Shown here one piece after another: positions 22,836 to 35,273 of a stretch of 64,000 nucleotides of DNA. Position 1 is the first letter of the stretch; every line of letters begins with the position of its first letter. The notes under the pieces are model-generated. The model was not told the origin of the DNA. It saw only the letters and a list, made by a program, of their open reading frames with translations, and ran no database searches. The stretch comes from Codonopsis lanceolata (taxonomy: Eukaryota > Streptophyta > Magnoliopsida > Asterales > Campanulaceae), in NCBI GenBank assembly GCA_013146195.2, contig CM028381.1, forward strand, positions 96,473,621 to 96,537,620, in the 5' to 3' direction. Both the position numbers and the translations under genes were made by a program.

Positions 22836-25800
22836 CCTTAATCCTATCTCCATGCAAAGTTATGTTTGCTCTCATGTTTTATTAGATGAATCTCTCCCTG
22901 TGTGGATTGTAGACTTGGGCTCCACAAAACATGTGACAAGGGATCGAGGAGGATTTGTGGATTATCAAAAAGTTCTTGCGGGTACAAGAAGAATTTTCAT
23001 GGGAAATCAGTTCGTCTGTTGAAGTCAAAGGAGTAGGCTCATACCAACTTCAATTGCGGAATGGACGTACATTGACTCTTCATGAAGTTCTTTATGCACC
23101 TGGAATTCGACATAATATATTATCAGTAGTACAATTGCTAGGACATGGATAGTCTTTTAATTTTAGTGATGATCACTTGGATATTTGTTTTGGTGATGAG
23201 ATTTTGGGACATGGTTTTTTGTCAAATAATTTCTTTAAATTAGATTTGTTGGATTCCAATAATTCGTCTGTTAATTCTTCTTCTTGTATGGTTTATGATG
23301 ATTTTAATTCCGAGTTATGGCATGTTAGACTTGGACATATATGAAAAGATAGGATGACTAGATTGGCTAGAGAAGCCCTATTGGGGTCTCTTACCAAAGT
23401 CAACCTACCCTTGTGTGAATCTTGTTTGGCAGGAAAAGCTTGCCGAAAGCCTTTTGATAAGGTAAAAAGAGCCACACATCCATTAGAGTTAGTCCATTCA
23501 GACATTTGCGGACCAATGAATGTTAAGGCACGTCATGGAGCTTCCTATTTTCTCACTTTTATCGATGACTACACACGTTATGGTTATGTTTACCTTATTT
23601 CTCACCGCGATGAAGCTCTTAAGTGTTTTGAGCGATTTCTCGCAGATGTTGAGAATCAAAAGGATAAAAGCTTAAAAACTTTTAGAACTGACCGGGGCCG
23701 TGAATATTTATCTGATCAATTTAAAAAATTGTGTGAGAAAAATGGAATACGCCGACAGTTGACAATTCTTATAACTCTGCAACAAAATGGTGTTGTAAAA
23801 CGAAGGAATCGAACATTGTTGGAAATGGTTAGGTCGATGATGGCACAGGCCAACCTCCCAATTTCGTTTTGGGGGGATGCGCTAATGGCTGCTGCCTACA
23901 TATTTAACCGAGTGCCTTCTAAGTCAGTTCCCACTACCCCTTATGAACTTTGGAAAGGTGAGAAGTCTAAATTATGGCATCTTCATCCTTAGGGTTGTGC
24001 AGGTTATGTCCATAGTACCTCTAATAAGTTTGGAGAACTAGGCCCTATAGGAAACAAGTATGTTTTCATTAGGTATTCAGATACCTCAAAAGGTTATGTT
24101 ATGTGCGTTGGAAAACCTGACGTAGGAATGACTGAAACAGAGTCGCGCAATGTTGATTTCATTGAGAATGATTTCCCACAGATAGATGAAGTTAGGAAAG
24201 ACTTTGAACTTTTTGAGATGGAAGAAGAACATATGACATCTTTTGGCGAATATGGGGAATTGCATCAACCTAATCCTACGGTACGACATCCGAGTGGGTG
24301 TACAGATTCTAGTGGAAGTCCGATACTAGAGTGAAGAAGTAAACGTGGAAATATACCTCGTCGTCGATTCGCGATCAAAGAGGAATCTTTCCTAACTACT
24401 TCTTACAATTCTAGTGAGCCTACATCGTTCAAAGAAGCTCTTTCTATACCTACAAACAATGAGTATCCACTGCAATGGAAGATGAAATTTCCTCTATAAA
24501 AAAGAATGAGGTTTGAGAGTTAGTTGATCTTCCGCAAAGTCGCAAGACTATTGGAAATAAATGGGTTTTCAAAGTCAAACGAAAGGCAGATGGATCAATT
24601 GAAAAATATAAGGCACGTCTTGTGGCGAAAGACTTTACCCAAAGAGAGGGTTTAGATTATGAGGAGACATTCTCCCATGTGGTGAGATTTTCCTCTGTTC
24701 GCCTAATCTTAGTGATAGTAGCGCACATGGATCTAGAATTTTATCAGATGGATGTTAAAACTGATTTTCTCAATGGAGAACTTGATGAAGAGATCTATAT
24801 GACTCAACCAGAGGGTTTTGAAGTCAAGGGATAAGAGCGCAAAGTGTGCTGACTCAAACGTTCTATCTACGGTCTCAAACAATCATCTAGACAGTGGTAC
24901 ATTCACTTTCATCAAGCGATAACCTCAGTTGGATTTGTGATGATTGAGGAAGACCACTGTGTGTATGTTAAACGATCCAAGAAAAAGATCTTGGTTATGT
25001 CATTATATGTTGATGACATCCTACTAACAGGGAATGATATGGAGATGATAAATGCCACTAAAGAGTGGTTGTCTGCACTTTTTGATATGATAGACTTGGG
25101 TGAAGCAAGCTATGTGCTTGGAGTAAAAGTCATTAGGGATCGTTCGAAAATATTTCTCGGTTTGTCTCAACAGACTTACATTAAGAAAGTTATCAAACGA
25201 TTTGGCATGACTAACTCAAAACCCGTTGTCACTCAAATGGAAAAAGGATGTGTCCTTAGTACAAACCAATGCTCTAAGAATGAAGAAGAGAAGAAGAGAA
25301 TGTCTACGACTCCATTTGCGAATGCGGTAGGAAGCCTGATGTATGCTATGGTGTGTACTTGGCCTGACCTATGCTTTGCAGTTGGGATGTTGAGTCGATT
25401 CCAAAGTAATCCTGGACCTCAACACAGGATGGCAGTGAAGAGGGTTCTGCGTTACAGCCGTTACTTGGTGGGAACCACAAATTTAACCCTATGTTACCAA
25501 AGTGGGGATTTGAGCTCGAAAGGTTTCACTGACACGGATTGGGCTAGAGATGTAGATGGTTATAAATCTACTTCGGGCTACACTTTCCTCCTTAGTGGTG
25601 GAGCTATCTCTTGGACTAGAAAGCGACAGACTAGCACCGCCCTATCTACGATGGAGTCAGAGTACATGGCTTGCTCAGCTGCAGTTCAAGAAGCTGTGTG
25701 GTTGAGGAGTTTTCTTCAACATCTTGATGTTATGACGCATGTGGATCGTCATGTAGTCATTGCTTGTGATAACATGGCTATCTTTAGGTTACACTTACGA

Positions 25801-25990
25801 TCCCAAGTATCATGGGAAGACGAAACACATTAACATCAAATATCATTTCACTAGAGACATGGTTGCAGAAAAGAAAGTTGTTCTATAATATATTCCTAGT
25901 AGAAGAATGTTGGCTGACCCTATGACTAAGCCTCTAGCTAGAGAGATCTTTCAAGATCATATGTTGGGTCTAGGGCTTCGTAGGATTTGA
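22836..25990 (+). pseudogene. Copia pol: protease, integrase, reverse transcriptase, RNase H (decayed)
   Basis: Protease is near 22905 with WIVDLGSTKHVT, where the catalytic D-S-G reads D-L-G. Integrase has its H-H...C-C finger (WHVRLGHI, then CESC near 23420) and the core from VHSDICGP through TFRTDRGREY to about 23985. Reverse transcriptase starts near 24555 (NKWVFKVKRKADGS), has MDVKTDFLNGELDEEIY near 24750 and an intact YVDD box at about 25010. RNase H lies at about 25510-25980, with FTDTDWA and SESEYMA-like STMESEYMACS, ending after 'KPLAREIF'. Stops or shifts occur near 23341, 23992, 24335, 24833, 24852 and 25785. Together these enzymes would copy and integrate the element; this copy cannot. 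Confidence 0.92.
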
Positions 25991-27067
25991 CATTTATTCT
26001 AAAAACACTTTTCTTGACATTTGATTATTATTTTTCATCATTGTTTGAATAAATTGTTGTTTCATTTTATTCCATTTTATATGTTAATTGGATGTTTCAA
26101 TATGAAATTGTGTAGCATATATATTTTGATTAAAAAGATGTTGTGGATGTTGAATTGACCCTCTCACACGGGTAATTCACTTTGTCGCTAGGTGGACGAG
26201 CAAGTTAAGATAGTAAAAGTCTTTGGCACCTACGAAGGAGGGTACGTAAATGACATTACATTTATTGCCTTGGCATACGGCCAAGATGAGACCTTTCATA
26301 AAGGTCGACTTTATATCCCAAGGAAAAGTCCGAATGTGATATCTTAAAAGGAGATACTAGAAGAGTGATTGCTTTTAAGTACTCAGGTTAGACGCCAGAA
26401 GGGCGGCTAGACTAAGGTTTGTATGTCGTTTGAGCATGACATGCTTACTTTGTATGGGAGTTCCGCCATAACATACACATCATAATGTACGTGACTATAA
26501 TGCGACTTAAGAAGGTGATTGAATAATCCCTGTTTCATCACTGTGTGAGTTCTAGTAATCAAATCCAGGTCAAAATTATACCATATGTGACTTAGAACTA
26601 TATCATGAACTTGGACGTTGATGATGCTACTTTGGCATGCCAACCAACGGGCTATGTACATACAGCCCTACGAAGCATTGCTAGGAAAACAGTTAATCAA
26701 GAGTGATTGATATGAGTGTCTATGGAAGATAATATGATATGTATCTCTATTTTTGTGTTTCAATGCCATGGCGATCATATTGAACATACGGTTCAAGAGA
26801 TTGATCTTGATAAATAAACATATTGAGTTTTAAGCACCACTCTTGAGGGATTGAGGATGCTTAAATTGATGTATATATACGGTCTGAGGTATAGACGAGT
26901 TTTGTTTTTCTAACGAAGACGTTCTATATTGATCAGATGGTGATTTGGTATAGCGCTTCACCCTTTATCTTTCTCGTCATGTCGCACGCTTCACTTCTAG
27001 TATGAAGAGGCAGTGTTTAACGGGTTTTGATGATACGATGTGGTTAGAGAGGTGAATCCATGTGTGC
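25991..27067 (+). other. Copia 3' untranslated region
   Basis: About 1.1 kb between the end of RNase H and the polypurine tract. It has no ORF with recognisable motifs. A short ORF on the - strand (26407-26661) is probably chance. Confidence 0.6.
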
Positions 27068-27077
27068 GAGTGAGAGA
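27068..27077 (+). other. Polypurine tract of the Copia element
   Basis: GAGTGAGAGA lies immediately before the 3' LTR start TGTTAGC, the position where plus-strand DNA synthesis is primed. Confidence 0.75.
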
Positions 27078-27353
27078 TGTTAGCATTTGGGCTTGTTGGC
27101 TGATTATTTACTTCCGCCCAATGGAATATATTTATATTATTATAGGTTAATTAGTTTCCTAATTCGAAGGGGTTAGAGATTGACCTAACTTAACCTACAA
27201 GAAATATGGTTTCTTGTACAATAATATAAATATAGAGCAACTAAGGGGATAAAATCTAACACAGAAGAACACGTCTTCTAAGAGTGGCTGCCCCCTTCCT
27301 CTCTCTCTTAATACTATCTTACCAAATATTCTCTTTAACTTAATCTATCAAGA
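27078..27353 (+). repeat. 3' LTR of the Copia element
   Basis: The 276 bp match 15873-16146. The LTR ends ATCAAGA instead of the usual CA and is followed directly by the CAAAT duplication and then MULE TIR sequence. Confidence 0.85.
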
Positions 27354-29093
27354 CAAATTAAAGTGAAGTTCATAAACCAATATAAAAAAAAAAACATTTA
27401 TCAACTTTATAAGAAAAAAAGGTGAAGTTCAGGGACCAAATCATATATTAATCCTTTAAAGAAAAATGAAGTTTCCTAGTATGTCATTAATAGCTAACAT
27501 ATATTCCTACCTTGGATGTCATGTTCAAATAATTTGGACGTGTGAAAGGAGTTTTTTCTGGCAACAGATAACCCCACTGACATGACACCAGAATAGATTT
27601 AACTTGAGACTTGAGTTGTAGCTTCCACCGATTATTCCAATTTGACCATTTCAAAATAGATTTTTGTGTTTGAAATGTGTCCATAACGTATGTTTTAGTT
27701 TGTTGTTTTTTCAAAGCTAAAATACACGCAAGCAATGAACATTAACAAACATATAATACCTCTTTTTTACCTAAATCTTTCCTCTTCTTCTTTTGGGTTA
27801 AATATTAATCTGTTTCTTCGTAAATTGTATTCTATTTGATTTTTAAAATTAAACCGACTGTTTTTGAAATAAAAATTTGACACATATAATCTAATTTTTT
27901 GAAAACTTACTCCCTCTGTTTCTAAATAATTATCTTGTTTAATATGAAATACCGTTTAATAAAAAATAATTGATTATATTATAAATATTGTTATAAAGTA
28001 ATTTCTTTTAATATGAAGAAAACGTAAGTATAAAGTGATAGAACTATTTTTAAAAAAATAAGTTTAGTCACATGATAATTATTTTAAAAATGGACAATAA
28101 AAGGAAACGTAAGCTTGCGATATTACTACTTAGTATTAGAGTTGTTGAGTGATTAAATCAGTATAATTAAAATCCACAGTGAAAGCCACGTCTTCATTAC
28201 TAAATGGCATTGAAAACAAGAGTGTGACCTTAATTTCACATGCTGGGTGGAAAGAAATGGCGAGGAAAGGTGGCCTTGTGTACTTGGAGTTCACTAATAA
28301 AATTGTTATGTTTTGTTTATTTTTTTATTAATAAATGTGATTAATTATATAAAATATAACTTCATATGTTATTAAAATATTGTCTTGTTTAATGTTTTGA
28401 GTTACACATACTATTATCTAAATGAAAAATCATAAAACACGTACTTCGTTGTAATGATTTTAAAAATATTGTGTAAAATTTTTATTAAAAACAGTCAATT
28501 CAACAAAAAAAAAATCAAACCAAATAAGAATGTAAGAATCGAAACGAGTATTTTATATTAAATTTGTTTGATATATTTAGTGACATATTTGTAATTTTTT
28601 ACTTTTTGGTTCTACCAACTTTTAGTCAATTTATATAAATTTTTATTTAATTACTATAAGAAAATTCGAATTTAGGTAGCTCTAAATTATGTCAACACAC
28701 ACATTTTAACACTTTAAATGCTTGAACTTACAAAAAATAGTTAGATAAAAAACTAGTTATATCTATCATTTTACTCTGGAGAATATAAAGAGAAAATTAA
28801 ATTATGGAAAAGATAACTCATTATATTTAATGATTGGTGTCTATACTTTTCAAGACAAAATAACTACCTTACTCTTCTCCAAATGCATGTGTGAGGCATA
28901 TGAGCGTATTTAACAGCAAAAACTTGACATAATTAGATGAAATTATCATTTGTGTTAAAGGTCCTAAGTTTATGGACCATTAACGAGCTGTAGGGACGAA
29001 AAGCCTAGAAACCATTAACACAAGCCTAGAAACCATTAACTAGAGGTGCAGTTTGCCCATTGAAAAAAAAAAAATATTTGATCTAATAGTGTA

Positions 29094-30290
29094 GGAATAT
29101 AAATAATTTCTAGAAAACGTTTTTCTCATTTTTTGGTATTTGGTAATCTTAGAAAAATGTAGTCAACGTAAAACTTTTCCGAGTCAGTGGAAAATGAAGC
29201 ATTCTTTTCCAGAAAATGACTTACGGATTTATTTTCCGTAAGTCATTTTCCGAATGTTCAGTATCCCACCACGTCCTTCCAAAATTACACATATTTACAT
29301 ACATGCACAATATTTCACTTAAAAATAAAGTGTTTATAAATATAAATGAAGTTTGTGCACATTATTTATAAATTATAATTTTAATAAATACTCACTACGT
29401 CCTAAAATTAGTGTCAACTATATTATATTATTATTTAAAGTAAGGTTCTAAAAATCGTTAGGCGGTCGCTAGGCGGCACACTAGCGCCTAGCGCCTAGGG
29501 GACTAGTCGGGGCGTAATCGGGGCCTAGGCGGGGCCTAAAATTAAGGCATAATTATCATTTTTTTGATAATTTACATCAAAGATCAAACACATTGACTAC
29601 AAATTTAATTTTTTTATGTTTGTCATTTTATCAAACACTTGTCTATATTTGCAAAATGAACAAAAATATACAAACCTACATTTAATCCCAATTCTCAACA
29701 ACTCCAAAGTAATAAACCAGCCAAGTTTAGAACTAAAAAAAAAAAAAAAAAATTACTCCACCTACCTACTGCCCCTATAACTCACAGTCTAACATATCCT
29801 CTGTAATCCATTCTCATTCTAAATTATGAGTCTCGAGTCTTCTATCTAAATTAGTGTCAAGAAAGTCGTGGCGGTAGATATTATAGCTTAGTTTTATTTA
29901 AAGATGTCTTAAATTTTATTTATTTTATTTTTTAAAACAATTTTTCATATCAATTATCAAAAAAATTATTTATGAACTTGAAAAAAGATGGACCTTATTG
30001 ATTTAACACCATTAATGATAAATTTATGGTTATTAAAAGAAAATTACTTAAACTCTCACACTATTTTATATTCAATATGTGTATTACTATTGGAATATAC
30101 TTTTTGTATTTATTCATATATTGTTTTCCGTAACATTTTCTGTATATTTGTCAAATATCCGAAAATATTTTCCAACATATTTTCAAAAGATTTGCCAAAA
30201 CACTTAAAAATGAATTTTTTATTTTTTAAAATTATTTTCCAAAAATTATTTTTAAAAATCATTTTTCGTTAAATAAACGGAGTAATAAAA
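29094..30290. repeat. Possible inverted-repeat element with hairpin
   Basis: The edges share 'attttccgtaa/ttttcc' type sequence in opposite orientation. Near the left edge is a perfect 16-bp inverted pair, GAAAATGACTTACGGA (29212-29227) and its complement (29235-29250). No TSD could be fixed. Confidence 0.3.
29455..29545. repeat. GC-rich 'ctaggcg' repeat
   Basis: A short block of overlapping 'gctaggcg/gcctaggcg' words in otherwise AT-rich DNA. A related block (GGCCTAGGCGCTGGGCGCC) occurs at 38231-38252. It probably marks the end of a dispersed plant repeat; the class is unknown. Confidence 0.4.
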
Positions 30291-30716
30291 CCGATAATCT
30301 CTCTTTCTTTTAGGAGTAACCCATATCACCCGTTTCCAACCGATGTAACTGAATTTCCACACTTAGTAGCTGTCAACTTTAATTATTTCTCTATCACTTT
30401 CCTCTCTCTCTCTCTCCAATTCCCATTGAACAGCTGCACCGACCGACCTATCATTTATCAATTATCAATTCATCACTAGTAGTATCTTCATCGGCATTTC
30501 CAACTGTCTAAACGCGTTCAACCCTCCTCAACCTCCATCAGCATCCTACACAAACCTGTCCTTCACAAGTCACAACCTCCACCACCAACTAAATATATGA
30601 TCTAACCCCCCTCCCCTCCCCTCCACCCAAAAAACCATTTCAAACACAACCAACAAAAGCAACAACAATCCCCCCAAAACTTATAATCCTCCCCCGTGGT
30701 TATTTTCTCCATCACC

Positions 30717-32067
30717 ATGGGATGGATCTCCGAAGTGAGCGACAATCTCAAACGCACCACCATCCGTTCTCGCATCAACCACCTCCACCATAGAAACTCC
30801 TCCACAACAAACCTCGGAATCCTCGCTTTCGAGACCGCCAAAACGATGACCCGTATTGTTTCTCTATACAACTCCCTCTCTGACGTCGAAATTTGTTACC
30901 TGCAAAACCATTCCATAAAATCACAAGGCGTGTCATATTTGAATTCCAAGGATGATGTCTTGCTTTGGACCCTCGCCTGTGCCGAAAAACTTGAAGATCT
31001 AGATAGGTGTGCGGCTGCTGTGGCACGGTTAGGAGGGAAATGTTCTGATTTGGGATTGAATAGGTTTGATATTATTTATACCGATCTCAAGTTGGGTACA
31101 ATTGATCTTGGGAAACTGGAATTTTCGTCGAGAAAAACAGAGAGAAGAGTTGATAAAATGGAAAGATTGGTGACTGCAACTTCGGGATTTATATTCATCG
31201 TTGGAAGCTTTGACAGAATTGGAAATATCGGAGAGAAAGTTGAATCTATGGAAGAAGAATTGCACCCCAACCCAAATGAAGAACATGAATTTCGATATTT
31301 TTGAACAGAAGATTGCGCATCAAAGGAAACAAGTTCGTCATTACAGAGAGACTTCATTGTGGAACAAATCGTTTGATAAAAGTGTCCGCCTAATGGCACG
31401 AATCGTTTGCATCGTTTATGCTCGAATCTGCTTTGTTTTTGGACCAGTTTTACCCTCTGTGAATAGAGCCCAACTTTGTTCTCGATCAGGCCCCATTGTA
31501 TCTGGTGTGAAGCCAAATTTGGTTCGATTTTACAGCCAGAAATCAAGTTTTTCTATGGATGAGGACGGAGGAGCTAGAAAGAAGAACAATCTCGTTTTTC
31601 ACGCAGCGGGACCCACCACGGTTGGTGGGGCAGGGTTGTCACTCCGATATGCAAATGTGATTATGTTGGCAGAGATGTATTTGGATTCTACGTTAATGAT
31701 TGAGGACGATGAGCGGAAGGATTTGTATGAAATGCTGCCGGAGAATTTGAAAGCATTAGTCAGGTCGAAGCTGAGCAAGCACATGAAGTGTGCCGAAGAA
31801 GATGATGAATTATTGGCAGAGGGATGGAGGGAGGCGTTGGCGGGGATAATGGGGTGGCTTGCACCTATGGCACATGATACCGTGAAGTGGCAGATGGAGA
31901 GGAATTTTGAGAAGACAAAATTTGATACGAAGCCAACAGTACTGCTATTGCAGACGTTGCATTTTGCTGATAAGGAGAAGACGGAAGCTGCTGTTGCAGA
32001 GGTATTGGTGGGGTTGAGTTGTATATATCGGTACCACCATCGTCGGAGGTTGGTAATGGTATCATGA
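30717..32067 (+). CDS. DUF3475/DUF668 domain protein (single exon, one frameshift)
   Basis: The start at 30717 (ATCACCATGG, a good plant context) gives MGWISEVSDN. Residues about 35-90 form the DUF3475 domain: LGILAFETAKTM, then SQGVSYLNSKDDV and LACAEKLEDLDRCA. The middle reads LGLNRFDIIYTDLKLG and KTERRVDKMERL. Near residue 157 an extra T in a TTT run (31188-31190) moves the sequence into the next frame, which continues ALTELEISERKLN. About residues 300-440 are the DUF668 domain: TVGGAGLSLRYANVI, LYEMLPENLK, EGWREALAGIMGWL, then VGLSCIYRYHHRRR before the stop at 32065. About 449 residues in all, full length for the family, which includes the PSI proteins linked to phytosulfokine growth signalling; its biochemical role is unknown. 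The frameshift is either a real mutation or a sequencing error. Confidence 0.88.
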
Positions 32068-34021
32068 TGGCAGTGGAGGTGGTGGCTGTAGAAGGTTAGG
32101 TAATCTAAAGCAGAAATCTATTGTAGGTGAGAAGAGTTTTAAGCTAGGATTAGCAAGGTATTAAGTAAAACAAAAAAAACAGAACTTTTTCACACTTCCA
32201 TTATTTGAAATCGATTGATTGCTAGGGTTTGGTGATTTGTTAAGTTTGAGTTAGTTTTATGAAAAAAAAACATTGCTTGGATTGACAATTGCATTTTATT
32301 TTCTTTGTTTTCACTCCACAATCATCGAAACTTATTCTAAGAAACTGTTCTGAGAAAACCATACAAAATCGTTGATCCAAAAATGAAAAAGAGAATATTT
32401 AATCAAGGAGATGGCAACCGGTAAAGCTGAAATTCAAAGTAGCATTCTTTTGTTTCAGCAATACTAACATCAAGTGTTATGATACATCGACCTTTGCCAA
32501 CGAGGAAGGTCAAAATGCTACAACACCATGCAATTTAGAATGATTGCTAAAGGGTGTTCAACAGTTAGATTGCCAAAATACAAGTAGTTTGTGCCAGCAT
32601 TCTGACTAGCAACTACAATGGTACCTGACAAGCACAGATTGTGTAGTCCAGGAATTCTATTTGTTTAAACAAATACGATTCCATAACTGAAGCATAATGT
32701 ACTTACCTTGACATCCAGCCCAAACTTCTTTGCCAGCATGAAATATTTCATCTGCGAATACAGCTCTGTGTTTGACATTGTGATTTAATAGCAAGGGGAA
32801 GATGGCAATCATGTGATCAACAATTGTAATGCAGAACAACAATGTGCGTGCACTGTGTAGGTCTTATACCCAAGCAACCACAAAAATATATAAAGACATT
32901 TGTAGAAGCTCGAATGAACTTTTACATTCAGTAGAAAGGATCAAACAGAGCAAGCTATATTCATTTGAACTGAATGTTATTGATGGGGAAGACAGCGCCA
33001 ATCTAGAAGTGGGAAGTGTAGGCATCTATGCTGTATTGTGCCACATTTCTTGCTGCTTCAAGATCATTTGAGAGTGATGCACCTACATCCCCCAACCCCA
33101 AACATAAGATTCACAGCTTCTCTCCTATTTGATTTCTTACAAATCCAACTAGATTCATAATTAAAAAATCTTCAGAATCTTTTCTATCCATCACCTATCG
33201 TCTGTTGCTGATGAAATTTTGGTTTTCCATGGTGGGTGTTCTGATTCCCTTAAAATCCATATGGAATTTCTTATATATTATGTGGATTGCTCAGGAAAAG
33301 TCGTTAATACGGAGAAGAGTCTGTTTTCTTTGTGCAGACAGAACTCATAATAAAGTAGCATCCATATCTTCTGTTCTGGGGTTTTAGAGGAAGACTGTGC
33401 CTGGTGTGTACATATTTAGGTTATCTTCTATAACAAGGGAAGGAAAGGAGGTCTTTTTATCCTCTCCTATCAAAGATCAAAACTAGACTATCTTCTCCTA
33501 TTGAATATGGGTTTTGGGAACACTTAACCAAACTGGCAATGCTGGTATGGAGTAAATAAAATTCAGCAAACTTCCACTGTCTGTGATTTTCAATCCATTC
33601 ATTGCTTCGAGGAGTATAATGCAGGTGGGGATGTGCGACTAATTTACCTAGTCAATCTCATAACTTGTCTTTTTTGCTCTTACTAGTGTATGTTCGAGGC
33701 ATATAAGATGCCGGTGCCTTGCTGAGTTGGTAAAGGGGAGAGTAAGACAAAGTTCAATTGTGCCGATTTGAACAGGTAAAGAGGAGAAGTGGATGCCTAG
33801 GGAGGGGACCTGTTCTGAAAGAAATCAGATTCTGCATGAGTCGGTAACAACAGAAAAATGTAGAAACAAGAAATACGGTTAACCAAAATCTAAGAAAGAA
33901 ATTGAACAAGCGAGTCAACTATATATATATATAACCATTCCACAAGAAGAGTCATAGCAGTTAAAAAAAAACCACTATAGAAAACATGAAAGGGAGCTAC
34001 TCAATCTACTGGATGACGATT
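32068..34021. other. Intergenic stretch with the empty copy of a duplicated segment
   Basis: I recognise no gene. The part 33010-33705 is the uninterrupted version of a segment found again, broken by insertions, at 48263-48402, 49014-49157 and 61472-61600. Short ORFs (32657-32842, 32829-33071, 33205-33387) have no recognisable domains. A short (AT)n tract lies near 33920. Confidence 0.6.
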
Positions 34022-35273
34022 TCAGTGTTTGATAACTTTCTTGAGATGCTTAAGCGCCAGTAGATGTTGCTTCTTTTTCATCTTGGCTATGTATTTATAC
34101 AAATACCTCGCTATGTCGACTTCGATGCCTCTGTTCCCCAGATATTTGTAGAAAGACCGTTGCAACTCAAAGTCCATCTCCCTGATTGAAACCAAAAGAA
34201 AGAAAGAAAGAAAGAAAATGAAGATGTGAATCAACAAATTAAGGTGTGGTATGATTTCATTTTGTAGGTATAAATGAAGCACTTACTTGAATTTGGGGAC
34301 ATAAACATCGTAAGTTCTGTTTTTAGGATCTGTTTCATCGTTAATCATCAAGCTGTCAATAACAATATCATCCGAGGAGACAGTAATCTCGAAGTGCAGG
34401 GATCCACCAGCTTTTTGAATGAAAACAGTCATGGGAATGGCTGGTACTTCTGGGTGAAAATCACTCTCGAACTCTGTTTCCAATTTTGATTCACTATCGT
34501 CCTCGTTACTGCCTTTCTTGCTCCCATCCCTCTTCTTATCAAGGCTAATATCATTGTCATCCTCAGAACTATCATGATCACTACTACTGAAGTCATCATC
34601 TGATTCAAATTCTTCTTCAATGTTGAGACAAAATGTGTCGATTTCTACTTTAATAAACTCATCATCAGGGAACTTCCTAGTTAATATGAGAGTTCTGTTG
34701 TCACTATCTTCTTTAATTTGGAAAGGGAAGGATTCCCAGGGGATTATAACCTATGTCAATAATTAAATAAACAAAAATAGAACAAGAGCAAATTAATTAC
34801 CATGGGCAACTAAAGACCCTAACTGTAAATCAACAACATATTTAATTATTTTACTTTCTTTGTTCTGTTTTTTCGGGATGCTAGAAAAATAACGCCCGAA
34901 TCAAATTCCTAATTCATAAAATTTTTCAATAGGTGTGTAGAGTTTGTAAAGCATATTCATGGAGATAAAGATAAAAACATACAGTAATTTATAGGGAATG
35001 AATCAGAGATAAGTTAGAGCTCACTTGGTCTTTGAGTTCGGACTTAGCATACTTGATTTCATTTTTCAAAGCTTTGTAGAGGCTTGTATCGACCAAATCC
35101 TTAGCAGTTGTAAGGCTACAAAAATTGTGGGATTGGTTGACAGATCCATGTCTTCGTAGGCCAGTTGCGAGAATAATGCCTTTCGGAGTTGCCGAAAAAG
35201 ATCCGATGGCACGGAGAGTAATGGAAACTACCGATGACTGATATGCTTTGCGAATCATGCTGGAGAGTGCCAT
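34022..35273 (-). CDS. Mitochondrial p32/MAM33-family acidic protein
   Basis: Three exons on the - strand: 35273-35025, 34750-34287 and 34181-34022, with GT-AG introns that keep frame, giving 290 residues. Exon 1 starts MALSSMIRKAYQSS and is rich in Arg/Ser with almost no acids until residue 60, typical of a mitochondrial targeting peptide. Exon 2 holds the mature N-terminal part, then a long Asp/Glu/Ser stretch (about residues 125-170), then PEVPAIPMTVFIQKAGGSL and DDIVIDSLM. Exon 3 has ELQRSFYKYLGNRGIEVDIA, the conserved C-terminal helix of the family. Members form doughnut-shaped acidic trimers in the matrix and are tied to respiratory-complex and ribosome assembly. The gene is intact. Convergent orientation with the DUF668 gene leaves about 2 kb between them. 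Confidence 0.9.

Larger units (their letters stand above)
15873..27353 (+). mobile_element. Ty1/Copia retrotransposon inserted in the MULE right TIR
   Basis: The element begins TGTTAGTAATTGG and ends ATCAAGA, with 5-bp duplications CAAAT at 15868-15872 and 27354-27358. The empty site is visible: MULE left-TIR sequence aligns straight across the join. Gag, protease, integrase, reverse transcriptase and RNase H follow in Copia order, all with stops or frameshifts. Its gag gene is split by a Harbinger element (17628-22182); without that the element is about 6.9 kb. A 1.3-kb leader and a 1.1-kb 3' untranslated region are unusually long. Confidence 0.93.
4585..27454. mobile_element. Mutator-like element (MULE), about 1.5 kb before later insertions
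   Basis: The termini are inverted copies: GGATTAATATATGAC... at 4585 and the complement ending ATATTAATCC at 27454. Both continue into 'TTGGTC-CTGAACTTCAC'. Flanking 9-mers are TTTAATGAA (4576-4584) and TTTAAAGAA (27455-27463), 8 of 9 matching, the TSD size of MULEs. Removing the solo LTR, the CACTA and the Copia, each with one TSD copy, leaves about 1.47 kb with terminal inverted repeats (TIRs) of roughly 0.4 kb. No MURA-type transposase is visible, so it is non-autonomous. Its interior may hold a captured gene piece (see 5046-6124). Confidence 0.85.
27464..30690. other. AT-rich intergenic DNA with MITE-like remnants
   Basis: No gene is recognised in 3.2 kb. It contains Stowaway-like starts 'ctccctctgtttctaaataatt' near 27910 and 'ctcactacgtcctaaaatt' near 29391. 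There is a GC-rich patch of 'ctaggcg' repeats at 29455-29540. A possible 1.2-kb inverted-repeat element spans about 29094-30290. CT-rich DNA at 30400-30417 is probably the promoter or 5' UTR of the next gene. Confidence 0.6.

Noticed and set aside
32829..33387. Small genes between the DUF668 and MAM33-family genes
   Set aside because: No domain resemblance, and part of the sequence is duplicated at 48 kb with the frames not preserved.
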